Positions 46,400 through 56,390 of a stretch of 64,000 bases of DNA are shown piece after piece; the stretch's first letter is position 1; each line of letters begins with the position of its first letter. The translations under genes were made by a program, and so were the position numbers. This stretch comes from Gammaproteobacteria bacterium (GTDB lineage Bacteria > Pseudomonadota > Gammaproteobacteria > UBA6429 > Thiohalophilaceae). The stretch spans positions 992,001 to 1,056,000 of the forward strand of contig WGLP01000002.1 in NCBI GenBank assembly GCA_016125505.1. Direction: 5' to 3'. Below the pieces are notes generated by a model, which was given only the letters and a program-made list of their open reading frames with translations, was not told the origin of the DNA and ran no database searches.

Positions 46400-47134
46400 T
46401 TAGCGTCGGCGACGGCCGGAGCCGCCACTATCGTATTTGACACTGATGTCACGCAGCGCCTCGCCGGCATGCGCCAGGCGATCGGCGGCATTGGACAGGT
46501 GGCGGTATACCTCGCGGCGCTTGATGCGGCTGACGACAAAGTCCAGGCAGTCACGTACCGATGGCGTCTCTCGCCCTTCGTTCAACTTCAGATATTCTTC
46601 ACCCTGAAACATGGTCTGCAGGGCATCGCGATAGAGATCTTCCACGCGTCGTTCAGCACCGCGGGTTTGTACGGTATGGGCAACATCCTCGGCCTGACCG
46701 GCGCGAAAGCGCGCCAGTCCCAGCGCCAGGCTCGCGACACCCTCGGTCAGTTCTTCCGTCATGCGCCGCATCCAGTCGTCGGTTTCCACCTGCAGGACCT
46801 CCACCTCGCGTACGGTGTTTTTAAGATAATCAAGAATATGATCGATGGTCGTCGCCAGCGTATAGATGTCTTCGCGGTCAATGGGCGTGATAAAGCTGCG
46901 CAGTAATTGATTGAGTGTGTTATCGCGCAGGGCATGACCCTGTTCCACCAAGGCATGAACATTAGTTGCCAGTTCAGGATCGCCCGCACGTAAATAATCA
47001 TCCAGCGCCGCGACGGTAGCGCGCAGATTATCGGTTTGTGTCTCCAACATGCCGTAGAAGTCCGGCATGGGCGGCACAGCGAGGTGCCACAAGCGCAGCC
47101 ACCAGGGAGTTGGCCGTGTTGTCTGTGTCATCAT
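46400..47134 (-). CDS. DUF47 (PhoU-like) phosphate-transport accessory protein
   Basis: 244 aa, all-helical. The DUF47/TIGR00153 pattern is present (MPDFYGMLETQTDNLRATVA, then FITPIDREDIYTLATTIDHILD). Such proteins are encoded with low-affinity Pit transporters and are thought to control them. It overlaps the pit gene by 4 bases, supporting one transcript. The C-terminus ends in a run of Arg residues. Confidence 0.88.
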   Translation of the reverse strand: MMTQTTRPTPWWLRLWHLAVPPMPDFYGMLETQTDNLRATVAALDDYLRAGDPELATNVHALVEQGHALRDNTLNQLLRSFITPIDREDIYTLATTIDHILDYLKNTVREVEVLQVETDDWMRRMTEELTEGVASLALGLARFRAGQAEDVAHTVQTRGAERRVEDLYRDALQTMFQGEEYLKLNEGRETPSVRDCLDFVVSRIKRREVYRHLSNAADRLAHAGEALRDISVKYDSGGSGRRRR

Positions 47135-48165
47135 AGAAACCTCGCGAGCAACGTGTGCGTCACGGCGGCCAGGACTGCGGAGGCTGGCAGCGTAACAAAC
47201 CAGGTGAACAGAATTTCTGCCGCCTTACCCCAGCGTACGGCGCGTGGACGTTCAGCGGCGCCAATGCCCATGATGCTGGTGCTCACCACATGTGTGGTGG
47301 AGACCGGCCCACCGATTGCCGCCGCCGCAGAGATGACAGCGGCAGACGCTAACTGACTGTCGAAGGCATGGAGAGGGCGCAAGCGGTAAATGCCGAAACC
47401 GACGGTGCGAATGATCCGCCAACCGCCCGACAGGGTGCCGAGCGTAATCGATGTCGCGCATAGCAGAATGACCCACAGCGGTATAGCGAAGTGAGGCAGT
47501 ACACCGCTCACCACCAGGACCAGGGTGATCACCGCCATGGTCTTTTGCGCATCATTCGCACCGTGCGAAAATGCCAGCCATGCCGCCCCCAGCCATTGCA
47601 GGTGACGCAACGATTGATTGACCCCCGGGTGAGCACGGCGAAGGACAACACGCATCACGCGATGCAATAACCAGCCGGCGACAAAACCCAGGAGCGGTGA
47701 GAACAACAGGGTAGCCAGGATCTTCATCACACCGCTCCAGTGTCCTTGAGTGATCAGGGCCTGCCAACCCCACACGACATGATCGGCGCCGGCGGCAACC
47801 ATGACCGCACCGCTCAGACCACCGACCAGGGCATGGGTAGACGAAGAGGGCAAGCCGCGCGACCAGGCGATCAGATTGATCAGGATAGCGCTGAGGGCGC
47901 CTGACAGTAAGACACTGATAGCGCTGGTCGCAGGTAAATCGTTCAGGATCACAAACCCACCTACAGTGTCTGCCACTGCCGTTCCGGCGATCACCGGACC
48001 CAGAAATGTAAAGAGTGCTACCAGCATGATGGCCTGGGCGGGTGTCATGGCACGGCAGGCGATCACGGAGGCGACCATGTTGGCGGTGTCATTGAAACCG
48101 TTGGTAAAGTCGAACATTACCAACAAGGTGATACAACCGATGATCAGCAACCAGGGCAGGCTCAT
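47131..48165 (-). CDS. pit: Inorganic phosphate transporter, Pit family
   Basis: 344 aa, about ten membrane segments. It has both PiT signature motifs: FDFTNGFNDTANMVASVI near the N-terminus and FSHGANDAQKTMAVITL in the second half, plus SRGLPSSSTHALVGGL. It imports phosphate, often as a metal complex, driven by protons or sodium. Paired with the DUF47 gene downstream. Confidence 0.92.
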   Translation of the reverse strand: MSLPWLLIIGCITLLVMFDFTNGFNDTANMVASVIACRAMTPAQAIMLVALFTFLGPVIAGTAVADTVGGFVILNDLPATSAISVLLSGALSAILINLIAWSRGLPSSSTHALVGGLSGAVMVAAGADHVVWGWQALITQGHWSGVMKILATLLFSPLLGFVAGWLLHRVMRVVLRRAHPGVNQSLRHLQWLGAAWLAFSHGANDAQKTMAVITLVLVVSGVLPHFAIPLWVILLCATSITLGTLSGGWRIIRTVGFGIYRLRPLHAFDSQLASAAVISAAAAIGGPVSTTHVVSTSIMGIGAAERPRAVRWGKAAEILFTWFVTLPASAVLAAVTHTLLARFL

Positions 48166-48170
48166 GCGGT

Positions 48171-49556
48171 TTACAACACAAACTGCTGACCCAGCGCCGG
48201 CATCTCCACTTGCGTACCGGTCAGTTTCGCTGCGAAATGGGCCATGACCTCCTGATCGCCATGGACCAGGAATGTCCGTGCCGGGGTCCCAATGTGTTGA
48301 TGCCAGGCAAGCAACTCGGCCTGATCGGCGTGCGCGGAAAAACCATTTATGGTATGAATCTTTGCCCGCACCGGGATCTCTTCACCGAAGATGCGTACCT
48401 GTTTGGCGCCGTCGACAATCTTTCGTGCCAGTGTCCCAATTGCGGCAAAGCCGACAAAGACAACGCTGGATTCTTCGCGCCACAGGTTATGGCGCAGGTG
48501 ATGACGTACCCGCCCGCCGGTACACATGCCGGAGCCGGCCAGAATCACCGCGCCACTGACATGATTCAAGGCAATCGACTCTGCGGTCTCGCGGGTAAAA
48601 TGCAGGCCGGGCAAATGAAAGGGGTCGCGACCTTTACGGAACAGCTCCGCAACATCGGATTCATAACATTCCGGGTGCCGCTCAAAGATCTCCGTGGCGG
48701 AAATGGCCATGGGGGAGTCGAGAAAGATCTGGATGGATTCGGGGATACGGTTTTGCGCAATGCCTTCGCGTAAAAAGTATAAAAGTTCCTGGGCACGTTC
48801 CAGGGCAAAGGTAGGCACGATGACATTACCGCCGTGTTTCAGACTCCCGTTGATGGCGTCGTATAATTCTTCCACGGAGGGTGCCAGCGCCTTGTGTAAT
48901 CGATCGCCGTAAGTCGTTTCCATGACGACGACATCCGGGTGTTTGCTGGTCACGGGATCGCGCAGCAGTGGCCGGCCGGCATTGCCCAGATCTCCGGAGA
49001 ACAACACGCTGCGTCGCTGCTTGTCTTCTTCCAGTTCCAGGAAAATACTCGCTGAACCGAGAATATGACCGGCATCGACAAAGGTTGCGCGAATACCCGG
49101 CGACAGTTCGATAGGCTGATTGTATTTTGCGGTGCGACCGAAATGCTCCGTACTGTTTAAGGCATCCAGGACGGAGTAGAGAGGTGTCGTGGCATGACGC
49201 TGGCCGTGACGGGCATGTTTGCGCGCCTGATAGCGCGCCTCTTCCTCTTGTAGATGTGCCGAGTCCAGCATGACCAGACGTGCCAGTTCGCGCGAAGCGG
49301 CGGTGGTGATGATCTCTCCCTTGAAGCCGCGTTTGCTCAACAGGGGAATGCGTCCGCAATGATCGAGATGCGCGTGAGTCAGCAGCAGGTAATCAATACT
49401 TGATGGATCAAATCCATAGTCCTCGGCATTTTCCTCGTCCAGCTCACGGCCGCCCTGATACATGCCACAATCAATGAGGATACGCTTGCCCGCACACTCG
49501 ACGAGATGACAGGAGCCGGTCACGTTACGGTCAGCGCCGTGAAAAGATATTTTCAT
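48171..49556 (-). CDS. Metallo-beta-lactamase / beta-CASP RNA-processing hydrolase
   Basis: 461 aa. Metal-binding motif LTHAHLDHCGRIPLL (HxHxDH), beta-CASP motifs (PTFALERAQELLYFLRE; LAGSGMCTGGRVRHHL) and the final NGFSAHADQAELLAWH. This is the YSH1/CPSF-73-like family of RNA nucleases found in bacteria next to various housekeeping genes. The substrate is unknown. It lies 5 bases upstream of pit on the same strand, so the two may be co-transcribed. Confidence 0.9.
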   Translation of the reverse strand: MKISFHGADRNVTGSCHLVECAGKRILIDCGMYQGGRELDEENAEDYGFDPSSIDYLLLTHAHLDHCGRIPLLSKRGFKGEIITTAASRELARLVMLDSAHLQEEEARYQARKHARHGQRHATTPLYSVLDALNSTEHFGRTAKYNQPIELSPGIRATFVDAGHILGSASIFLELEEDKQRRSVLFSGDLGNAGRPLLRDPVTSKHPDVVVMETTYGDRLHKALAPSVEELYDAINGSLKHGGNVIVPTFALERAQELLYFLREGIAQNRIPESIQIFLDSPMAISATEIFERHPECYESDVAELFRKGRDPFHLPGLHFTRETAESIALNHVSGAVILAGSGMCTGGRVRHHLRHNLWREESSVVFVGFAAIGTLARKIVDGAKQVRIFGEEIPVRAKIHTINGFSAHADQAELLAWHQHIGTPARTFLVHGDQEVMAHFAAKLTGTQVEMPALGQQFVL

Positions 49557-49632
49557 TTGCTCACCTGCGTTTTGCGTTGTTGTGGAATATCACATGCTAA
49601 TTTATTTCAGCGAGGTGATGAGCTGACCCAGA

Positions 49633-50592
49633 TCAAGCCAGGAAAGGTGTTTCGTTGGCCTCGTACCATTGCAGGATACCTTGCCAGATCTCCTCGGCGG
49701 TTTCGGCATACCAGAACAATTCACGATCCTCTTCATCGATCGTACCTTCCGCCACCAGGAAATCCACGTTAAATGCCTGACGCCAATACTTCTCACCGAC
49801 AAGAATGACGGGGACAGGTTTGATCTTGCGTGTCTGGATCAGTGTCAATGTCTCGAACAGTTCGTCAAAGGTGCCGTAGCCGCCGGGAAACGCCACCAGG
49901 GCGCGCGTGCGCAACAGGAAATGCAGTTTGCGCAGGGCAAAGTAGTGAAAGCGAAAACACAGGTCAGGTGTGATATAGGGATTGGGATATTGCTCGTGCG
50001 GCAGGCTGATATTGAGGCCGATGGATTTGCTGCCGGCATCGAAGGCGCCGCGGTTGGCCGCCTCCATCATGCCGGGGCCACCACCGGTCATGATGACCAA
50101 TTGCCCGTCGTGCTGTGTCCTGGCGGCTTCGCTGACCAGCCGGCCGAATTGGCGGGCAACCTCGTAATAGCGGCTCTTTTCCAGCAGGCGTTCGGCGATA
50201 CGGAGATGTCGCTGTATTGCGGCATCCTCCGGCGAAGCGCTCAGCTGTGCACGCAGGCCTTCGACTTTTGACAGCGCGGTGGCCGGTTCATGGATGCGCG
50301 TGCTGCCAAAGACCACGATGGTATGTTCAATACCATACTGTTGCATCAGAAACTCCGGTTTCTGGTAGTCGATCTGCAGGCGCACGCCGCGGGTCTCGTC
50401 CTGATTGAGAAAGTCGATGTCTTCATCGCCCTGCAGGTAACTGGGGCTGTTCATGATCGCGCGCACCCGTGCCGGCGCATCGCGATCCTCTTCACTGGGT
50501 TTGGGCTGGCACCAGGGGAGAGGTTCGCGGCGGTGATCGGGATGAGGCGGGGACGGGACGGATGGTTTATCGGTGTTTGTGTGCTTTTTCAC
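49633..50592 (-). CDS. LOG family protein (nucleotide 5'-monophosphate nucleosidase-like)
   Basis: 319 aa. It has the LOG/TIGR00730 signatures: GGGPGMMEAANRGAFDAG and the catalytic motif PGGYGTFDELFE. The family cleaves nucleoside monophosphates (cytokinin-activating in plants, purine turnover in bacteria). An N-terminal extension of about 85 residues is Pro- and charge-rich. The 76-base gap to the hydrolase gene downstream shows nothing else. Confidence 0.87.
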   Translation of the reverse strand: MKKHTNTDKPSVPSPPHPDHRREPLPWCQPKPSEEDRDAPARVRAIMNSPSYLQGDEDIDFLNQDETRGVRLQIDYQKPEFLMQQYGIEHTIVVFGSTRIHEPATALSKVEGLRAQLSASPEDAAIQRHLRIAERLLEKSRYYEVARQFGRLVSEAARTQHDGQLVIMTGGGPGMMEAANRGAFDAGSKSIGLNISLPHEQYPNPYITPDLCFRFHYFALRKLHFLLRTRALVAFPGGYGTFDELFETLTLIQTRKIKPVPVILVGEKYWRQAFNVDFLVAEGTIDEEDRELFWYAETAEEIWQGILQWYEANETPFLA

Positions 50593-50691
50593 AGCAATAT
50601 CCTTGGATTATTAAAATCAGTGATTTGTGCAATTTACTATAGCCAGGGGAAATGAAATAGTGATTCGCGGCCAGGCTGTGCGGTGTCGTGA

Positions 50692-50727
50692 AAATAAAAA
50701 GCCCGAGTGAAAATCACTCGGGCTTTT
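50692..50727 (-). terminator. Terminator of ssrA
   Basis: GCCCGAGTGA (50701-50710), AAA, TCACTCGGGC (50714-50723): a perfect 10-bp stem. On the minus strand the stem is followed by a T-rich run (the A-rich bases 50692-50700). It works for ssrA; a T-run on the other side suggests it could act in both directions. Confidence 0.9.
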
Positions 50728-50732
50728 ATTGT

Positions 50733-51093
50733 TGGTGGAGGCGGCGGGAATCGAACCCGCGTCCGCAAGCTCTCCGCCTTTGGTACTACATGCTTATCCT
50801 GTTATTAATTTTAGCTGGCTGCTGCCCAACAGGCAGGGATCACAGACAGCGATTCCGTAAGGTTTTAACGAATCCGCCCCGGACGTGCTTCATCGCGATC
50901 CTGTATGGGATGACCCCGGTTGACTGAGCGTACAGGCACACATCAGGCCGAGGGCTTTAAAGCTGGTTTTTAAGCAGCTAAAGCGTAGTTGTCGTCGTTG
51001 GCAACTAAAAGTTTGCAGCTGGATTTACGAGGTCCTCTGCGCCTCGGCATGCACCTCCGGTTTTGTAACCCACGTCGAAACCATGTCGCCCCC
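50733..51093 (-). ncRNA. ssrA: Transfer-messenger RNA (tmRNA)
   Basis: 361 bases. Read on the minus strand, the 5' end starts GGGGGCGACATGG and the 3' end is GTTCGATTCCCGCCGCC followed by TCCACCA, giving the tRNA-like acceptor and T arm. The tag reading frame lies at 50970-51002 and encodes ANDDNYALAA followed by TAA. tmRNA frees stalled ribosomes and marks the unfinished protein for proteolysis, together with SmpB encoded just upstream. Confidence 0.97.
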
Positions 51094-51099
51094 GAAAGT

Positions 51100-51106
51100 A
51101 TCTATA
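51100..51106 (-). promoter_or_regulatory. ssrA: -10 element of the ssrA promoter
   Basis: On the minus strand the bases read TATAGAT, ending seven bases before the tmRNA 5' end at 51093. No good -35 box is seen at the standard distance; TTGAAA lies further upstream. It lies in the short gap between smpB and ssrA. Confidence 0.6.
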
Positions 51107-51144
51107 AGGTATAGGCATTGGCTGGGCTTTTCAACAGGGCAGGC

Positions 51145-51624
51145 TCAGGCGGATTTCATAATCCGTTGTTTCTGGCGTTGCCAGTCGCGATCTTTTTCGC
51201 TGGCGCGCTTGTCATGCAGCTGTTTGCCCTTGGCCAGGGCGATCTCCAGTTTGGCGCGGCCCTTTTTCCAATACATCGCGGTGGGCACCAGGGTATACCC
51301 CTTGCGCTCCACGGCACCAATCAATTTGGCCAATTCCTGACGGTTGAGCAGCAATTTACGCGTGCGCTGGGGGTCAGGTTTGATATGGGTGGAGGCGGTT
51401 TGTAATGGTGTAATCAAGGCGCCGAACAAATAGGCCTCGCCACTCTTTAATAAGACGTAACTATCACGGATCTGGACCCGACCGGCGCGCAGGCTTTTGA
51501 CCTCCCAGCCTTCCAGGACCAGGCCCGCCTCGAAACGCTCTTCCAGTTGATAGTCGTGTCGCGATTTTTTGTTGAGGGCGATGGTGCTGGATTCGCCGCC
51601 GGATTTTTTCTTGTCTTTAGCCAT
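51145..51624 (-). CDS. smpB: SsrA-binding protein SmpB
   Basis: 159 aa from the ATG at 51622-51624; an extension upstream to 51789 is not family-like. Motifs [38 protein letters not shown] and the basic C-terminal tail ([14 protein letters not shown]) are present. SmpB delivers tmRNA to the ribosome. It is next to ssrA and divergent from the transporter gene. Confidence 0.96.
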   Translation of the reverse strand: MAKDKKKSGGESSTIALNKKSRHDYQLEERFEAGLVLEGWEVKSLRAGRVQIRDSYVLLKSGEAYLFGALITPLQTASTHIKPDPQRTRKLLLNRQELAKLIGAVERKGYTLVPTAMYWKKGRAKLEIALAKGKQLHDKRASEKDRDWQRQKQRIMKSA

Positions 51625-51752
51625 CCGGCGATTATATCCGAGCTGTGCGGGCGATGGCATGAGGGTTGCGCCATACAGGTGAAAGACTTGACTTGAGTCA
51701 GGAGGCCATTTCACAGAAAATCGACCCACAACGACAATACAAGGGAATCGCG

Positions 51753-53129
51753 ATGTCAGCAAAAGAATCCATCCATGGGTCCTGGTCATCCGGCTGGGCC
51801 TTTATGTTGGCGGCTACGGGTTCCGCCGTCGGATTGGGTAATATCTGGAAGTTTCCCTACATCACCGGACAGAATGGTGGTGCGGCATTCGTGATGGTTT
51901 ATCTGCTTTGCGTCCTTCTGATTGGCATCCCGGTCATGATTGCCGAGATTACCCTGGGTCGTCGCGGTCGCCAGAGTCCCATGAATACCATGTACACCTT
52001 GGCGATCGAATCCGGTCACAGTCCGCTGTGGAAATATTTGGGCTTCATGGGGGTGTTCGCCGGTTTCATCATTTTGTCCTACTACAGTGTGATTGCCGGT
52101 TGGGCTGTCTATTACATGATTTTGTCCAGCATGTCGGAATTCACCGGTATTACTGCGGCCGGGGCGAACGCCAAGTTTGGAAATTTCACCCAGGACCCGG
52201 TCTATTTATTGTTTTTTCATACCATATTTATGTTGATGACCATGTACGTGGTTTCGCTGGGGGTGCGCAGCGGTCTGGAGAAGGCCACCAAGTTTATGAT
52301 GCCGGCCTTGTTTGTCATCCTGCTGATTCTGGATGGCTACGCCATGAATACCAACAGCTTTGATAAAGGCGTGGGTTTTCTGTTTCAGCCTGATTTTTCC
52401 AAATTGACTTGGAGCGTCGTCCTGACGGCCATGGGACATGCTTTTTTTACTCTGAGTCTGGGCATGGGCGCGATCATGGTGTATGGGTCTTATATGCCCA
52501 AACGCGCGTCGATAGCTAAGGCCAGCTTCGTGATCGCGATTGCCGATGTCTTGGTAGCACTGCTGGCCGGCATAGCGATTTTCCCCGTCGTCTTTGCGAA
52601 TGGACTGGAACCCTCGAGCGGCCCCGGTTTGCTGTTTATCACGTTGCCCCTGGCGTTCGGGCACATGCCGTGGGGCGCCTTGTTTGGCACCCTGTTTTTT
52701 ATCCTTGTGACTTTCGCCGCGTGGACCTCGTCCATCTCCCTGCTGGAACCGGCGGTGACCTGGCTGGTGGAAAACCACCGTTTCAAGCGGATCAAGGCGA
52801 CATTTGTCGCCGGTCTGATCATTTGGGTTCTGGGTATTTTTACGGTGTTCTCCTTCAATAAGTGGGCGTTTAAATTTACCCTGATAGGCAAGACGTATGA
52901 GAACGGCTTTTTCAACATCTTTGATATCCTGACGGCCAATATCATGCTGCCGCTGGGGGGGATGCTGATTGCTATATTTGCCGGCTGGTACATGAGTCAG
53001 CAGGCCTCGCGTGATGAGCTTGAGGTGAAAGAATGGATGTACATGACCTGGCGTTTCCTGGTGCGCTATATCAGTCCGTTTGCGATACTTATTGTTTTCC
53101 TGAACGTGATCGGCGTGATTAAACTGTAG
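51753..53129 (+). CDS. Sodium-dependent transporter, NSS (SNF) family
   Basis: 458 aa from the ATG at 51753, after AAGGGA; an upstream in-frame extension is not conserved in type. About eleven to twelve membrane segments with LeuT-type fold. Segment 1 holds the sodium/substrate-site motif [15 protein letters not shown], and segment 2 [17 protein letters not shown]. Bacterial members take up amino acids or related solutes with sodium. The substrate cannot be told from sequence alone. Confidence 0.9.
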   Translation: MSAKESIHGSWSSGWAFMLAATGSAVGLGNIWKFPYITGQNGGAAFVMVYLLCVLLIGIPVMIAEITLGRRGRQSPMNTMYTLAIESGHSPLWKYLGFMGVFAGFIILSYYSVIAGWAVYYMILSSMSEFTGITAAGANAKFGNFTQDPVYLLFFHTIFMLMTMYVVSLGVRSGLEKATKFMMPALFVILLILDGYAMNTNSFDKGVGFLFQPDFSKLTWSVVLTAMGHAFFTLSLGMGAIMVYGSYMPKRASIAKASFVIAIADVLVALLAGIAIFPVVFANGLEPSSGPGLLFITLPLAFGHMPWGALFGTLFFILVTFAAWTSSISLLEPAVTWLVENHRFKRIKATFVAGLIIWVLGIFTVFSFNKWAFKFTLIGKTYENGFFNIFDILTANIMLPLGGMLIAIFAGWYMSQQASRDELEVKEWMYMTWRFLVRYISPFAILIVFLNVIGVIKL

Positions 53130-53139
53130 TAGCCCTATT

Positions 53140-53571
53140 TTGAAAAAGATCCATAAGACAGCCCTGGTGCCGTATCAGGCCGCACAGATGTATGCATTGG
53201 TCGATGATATCGATGCCTATGACGACTTTTTGCCGTGGTGCAGTAAAAGCACCGTGCTTAAACGGGACACCAGCAGTGTCGACGCCAGTCTGGAGATTAA
53301 GTACAGTAAACTGCATAAATCGTTTACGACGCGAAATCTGAATACGCCATACACATCGATCGAAATGCAATTGCTGGATGGCCCCTTTAAGCATTTGCAC
53401 GGCAGGTGGTTGTTCACGCCGTTGGGGCAGGACGGTACCAAGGTCGAATTGGTGCTGGAGTTCGAGTTTACCAATAAACTGATGGATATGACCGTGGGGC
53501 CCGTATTCAGTCACATCGCGAATTCCCTGGTGGATGCCTTTACCAAACGCGCAAGAGAAGTGTATGCCTGA
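53140..53571 (+). CDS. ratA: RatA-like START/coenzyme Q-binding protein
   Basis: 143 aa, TTG start. SRPBCC-fold protein with the family start (HKTALVPYQAAQMYALVDDI, then FLPWC) and KLMDMTVGPVFSHIANSLVDAF near the end. E. coli RatA was described as a ribosome-association toxin; the wider family is the COQ10-like ubiquinone-binding group, so the role may be in quinone function. It overlaps rnfH, as in many Gammaproteobacteria. Confidence 0.88.
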   Translation: MKKIHKTALVPYQAAQMYALVDDIDAYDDFLPWCSKSTVLKRDTSSVDASLEIKYSKLHKSFTTRNLNTPYTSIEMQLLDGPFKHLHGRWLFTPLGQDGTKVELVLEFEFTNKLMDMTVGPVFSHIANSLVDAFTKRAREVYA

Positions 53572-53884
53572 TCAGAAAAATATTACCGTTGAAGTTGCGT
53601 ATGCCACACCCGCAAGACAATTGATCGTGCCGTTACAAGTGAAACCGGGGACGACCTTGTTGGAGGCCGTCAAGTTATCAGGTATACCCGAGCAATTCCC
53701 CGAACTCGATCTGACCCAGGCGAAGTTCGGCATCTTCAGCAAAATCAGTCCGCCGGAGGCCGTGCTCCGCGAGAAAGACAGGGTGGAGATCTACCGGGAA
53801 TTGATTGCGGATCCGAAAGAGTCGCGCCGCAAGCGTGCGCAGAAGAAACAGACGCAGGAAAAAACCGCCGACGACAGCGCCTGA
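53564..53884 (+). CDS. rnfH: RnfH/RatB family ubiquitin-fold protein
   Basis: 106 aa from the ATG at 53564, overlapping the ratA stop by 8 bases. UPF0125 family: ITVEVAYATPARQLIVPL, then ALREKDRVEIYRELIADPK near the end, with a beta-grasp fold. The C-terminus is rich in Lys and Arg. It meets bamE tail to tail with no gap. Confidence 0.88.
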   Translation: MPDQKNITVEVAYATPARQLIVPLQVKPGTTLLEAVKLSGIPEQFPELDLTQAKFGIFSKISPPEAVLREKDRVEIYRELIADPKESRRKRAQKKQTQEKTADDSA

Positions 53885-54214
53885 TCAGTTCAGGGGCTTT
53901 TTCTGAAGAGCGGATTTGTCGATGCGCTGCAGGCTGTCTTTATCGAAATACAGCGTCACGCGCTGTATGGTCGTGGGACCGCCTTCGCCGGGCTTGATGG
54001 TATGAATATAGTCCCAGCGGTTTTTGTGGAAGGGATCTTCCAGTAGCGGCGTACCCATCACGTAAATGACCTGACGCCTGCTCATCCCCGGTTTTAATTT
54101 ATCGATTTGCTCCAGATCCAGGATATTGCCTTGCTGGATCGTCGGTCGATAGATCGAACAGCCGCCGCTCAGGCTCAGCCACACAATCAGGACGGGAATG
54201 AGAATGTTTCGCAT
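53885..54214 (-). CDS. bamE: Outer-membrane assembly lipoprotein BamE
   Basis: 109 aa. BamE (SmpA/OmlA) is a small subunit of the Bam complex that inserts outer-membrane proteins. Signal peptide with lipobox SGGC, then the family motifs GNILDLEQIDKLKPGMSRRQ and VIYVMGTPLLEDPFHKNRWDY. Divergent from fur, with a 73-base gap between the start codons. Confidence 0.94.
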   Translation of the reverse strand: MRNILIPVLIVWLSLSGGCSIYRPTIQQGNILDLEQIDKLKPGMSRRQVIYVMGTPLLEDPFHKNRWDYIHTIKPGEGGPTTIQRVTLYFDKDSLQRIDKSALQKKPLN

Positions 54215-54287
54215 GATAGAACTTTTTCAAGGTATAATTTCGGCCTGATCATACCCCAAAGCCCATATCAATACAGCAGGAGTCGTG

Positions 54288-54707
54288 ATGGAAAGCCAGG
54301 AACTTAAAAACGCCGGACTCAAAGCGACCCTGCCACGCATCAAAATCCTGCATTTTCTCGAGCAAAGCAAGATTCGGCACATGAGCGCGGAAGACGTGTA
54401 CAAGGCGCTGCTGGAGAGTGGTGAGGAGGTCGGACTGGCCACTGTCTATCGCGTCCTGACCCAGTTCGAGCAGGCAGGGCTGGTGACGCGGCACCACTTC
54501 GAGAGCGGTCAGTCCGTGTTTGAACTGAACGAAGGCAAACACCACGATCATATCCTGTGTATCAAGTGCGGCAAGGTAGACGAATTCGTCGACAAGATCA
54601 TCGAGGAACGTCAGCAGCTGATCGCAAAAGAGAAGGGTTACGAAATGACGGACCACTCATTGTATATCTATGGCATCTGCAAGGAGTGCCAGAAGAAAGC
54701 GAAATAA
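54288..54707 (+). CDS. fur: Ferric uptake regulator Fur
   Basis: 139 aa from the ATG at 54288 (CAGGAG five bases upstream; GTG 54285 is an alternative). N-terminal winged helix (LKATLPRIKILHFLEQSK, then EVGLATVYRVLTQFEQAGLV) and metal sites HHDHILCIKCGKVDEF and CKECQKK. It represses iron-uptake genes with iron as cofactor. A TATAAT box at 54233-54238 lies in the gap to bamE and fits the fur direction. No clear Fur box was found there. Confidence 0.95.
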   Translation: MESQELKNAGLKATLPRIKILHFLEQSKIRHMSAEDVYKALLESGEEVGLATVYRVLTQFEQAGLVTRHHFESGQSVFELNEGKHHDHILCIKCGKVDEFVDKIIEERQQLIAKEKGYEMTDHSLYIYGICKECQKKAK

Positions 54708-54714
54708 GGCCTTG

Positions 54715-56388
54715 TCAGATTTGCGCGCGCTCGATCATCTCCCTGGCATGTGACAGAGTTTGATCGGTAATTTCAATCCCGCCCAGCATGCGCGCCACTT
54801 CGTCGATACGTTGATTGTTGTCCAGCTGTTTGATCTCGGTAACGGTGGTGTCCTTGCCGGTTTGTTTGCTGACTTGCAGGTGATGATGTCCCAGGGCGGC
54901 GACCTGCGGCAGATGGGTGACGCACACGACCTGACGATGCTGGCCAAGGGCACGTAGTTGCAGACCAACGATCTCGGCGACGCGTCCGCCGATGCCCACA
55001 TCCACCTCGTCGAAAATCAGCGTGGGGATACGCGCGGCCTGCGCGGTGATCACCTGGATAGCAAGACTGATCCGCGATAGCTCGCCACCGGAGGCAACCT
55101 TGATCAGGGGCTTGAGTGGCTGTCCGGGATTGGCGCTGACCAGGAACTCGGTTTGTTCGCAACCCTGCGCGTTCCAGCGCGATTCAGGCAGTGCCTCCAG
55201 CTGCACATCGAACTTGCCGCCTTGCAGACTCAGACCCTGCATGGCATCGCTGATTTTTTCCGACAGCAGTTTGGCAGTCTTCTTGCGACTTTGCGTCAGT
55301 TTGCCCGCGGATTTGGTGAAGGCGTCTTTCGCCTGTTGAATCTGCTTCTGCAAACCGTCGAGTTTGATGTCTGCCTGTTCCAGGTCGTCGCGCTCCTGTT
55401 GCAGTCTCGGTAACAGCTGCACCAGTTCTTCGGCATCGACGCGGTGTTTGCGTGACAGTGTATGCATGGCATTAATGCGTTGTTCCACTTCCTGCAGGCG
55501 CGCCGGGTCGAGTTCCAGATTATCGGCGTAGTGACGCAATTCGCTGACGGTTTCCTGCACCTGGATAATGGCGTTATTGAGTAACTCGGCGATGGCTTGC
55601 AATTGTCCGTCGACCCGCGCGAGGTCGCTGATATCGCCATGACTTTGGTTCAGGGCATGCTGTACGGCACTCTCATCGTTTTCTTCCAGGATCCCTAACA
55701 CTTGTTGCGCCGTATGTAATAAGTGCGAGGCATTCGCCAGGCGTTTGTGTTCCGCTTCCAGTTCACTGGCTTCGCCCGGCTGCAGATCGAGGGATGCGAG
55801 TTCCTGGACCTGGTAACGCAGTAGCTCAAGGCGACTGTCGCGATCCTGATTGGCGCTGCTCAGACGCTGCCACTGTTCCTGCAGCGCGAGCCAGTGTTGG
55901 TAGTTGTCTGCAACCGCTTGCAACAGGGGCTTGTGATCCGCGTAGTCGTCGAGCAAGCGGCGCTGAATGTCGCGTTGCAGCAGCGACTGGTGTTCGTGTT
56001 GGCCGTGGAGATCCACCAGCATTTCACCCAGTTCGCGAAGTTGCAGCACGGTAGCGGGGATGCCATTGATGAAGGCCCTGGAGGGACCATTGCGACTAAT
56101 CGTCCTTCGGATAATGCATTCGTCTTCGCTTTGCATTTCGTGTTCCGCCAGCCAGCGATTCGCTTCAGGACAATCATGCAGCGAGAACGTCACGCTGATT
56201 TCCGCCTTGTCATTGCCGTGACGAATCACCGAGGTATCGGCGCGGTCACCCAGGGCGAGATTCAGGGCATCGAGCAGGATGGATTTGCCGGCGCCGGTTT
56301 CCCCGGTCAGCACGGTCAGGCCGGATTCGAATTCGATATCCAGTTGTTCGACAATTGCAAAGTTCCAGATGTGAATATGGGCAAGCAT
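54715..56388 (-). CDS. recN: DNA repair ATPase RecN
   Basis: 557 aa from the ATG at 56386-56388 (product starts MLAHIHIWNFAIVEQL). SMC-like: Walker A GLTVLTGETGAGKS near residue 35, a long central coiled coil, and at the end Walker B (LIFDEVDVGIGG). It acts in double-strand-break repair and is often SOS-regulated; no LexA box was identified. It converges with fur, 8 bases apart, and lies 2 bases after nadK. Confidence 0.95.
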   Translation of the reverse strand: MLAHIHIWNFAIVEQLDIEFESGLTVLTGETGAGKSILLDALNLALGDRADTSVIRHGNDKAEISVTFSLHDCPEANRWLAEHEMQSEDECIIRRTISRNGPSRAFINGIPATVLQLRELGEMLVDLHGQHEHQSLLQRDIQRRLLDDYADHKPLLQAVADNYQHWLALQEQWQRLSSANQDRDSRLELLRYQVQELASLDLQPGEASELEAEHKRLANASHLLHTAQQVLGILEENDESAVQHALNQSHGDISDLARVDGQLQAIAELLNNAIIQVQETVSELRHYADNLELDPARLQEVEQRINAMHTLSRKHRVDAEELVQLLPRLQQERDDLEQADIKLDGLQKQIQQAKDAFTKSAGKLTQSRKKTAKLLSEKISDAMQGLSLQGGKFDVQLEALPESRWNAQGCEQTEFLVSANPGQPLKPLIKVASGGELSRISLAIQVITAQAARIPTLIFDEVDVGIGGRVAEIVGLQLRALGQHRQVVCVTHLPQVAALGHHHLQVSKQTGKDTTVTEIKQLDNNQRIDEVARMLGGIEITDQTLSHAREMIERAQI

Positions 56389-56390
56389 AG

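Noticed and set aside
54215-54287. Fur box between bamE and fur
   Set aside because: No 19-bp GATAATGATAATCATTATC-like string; only a -10 box is seen.
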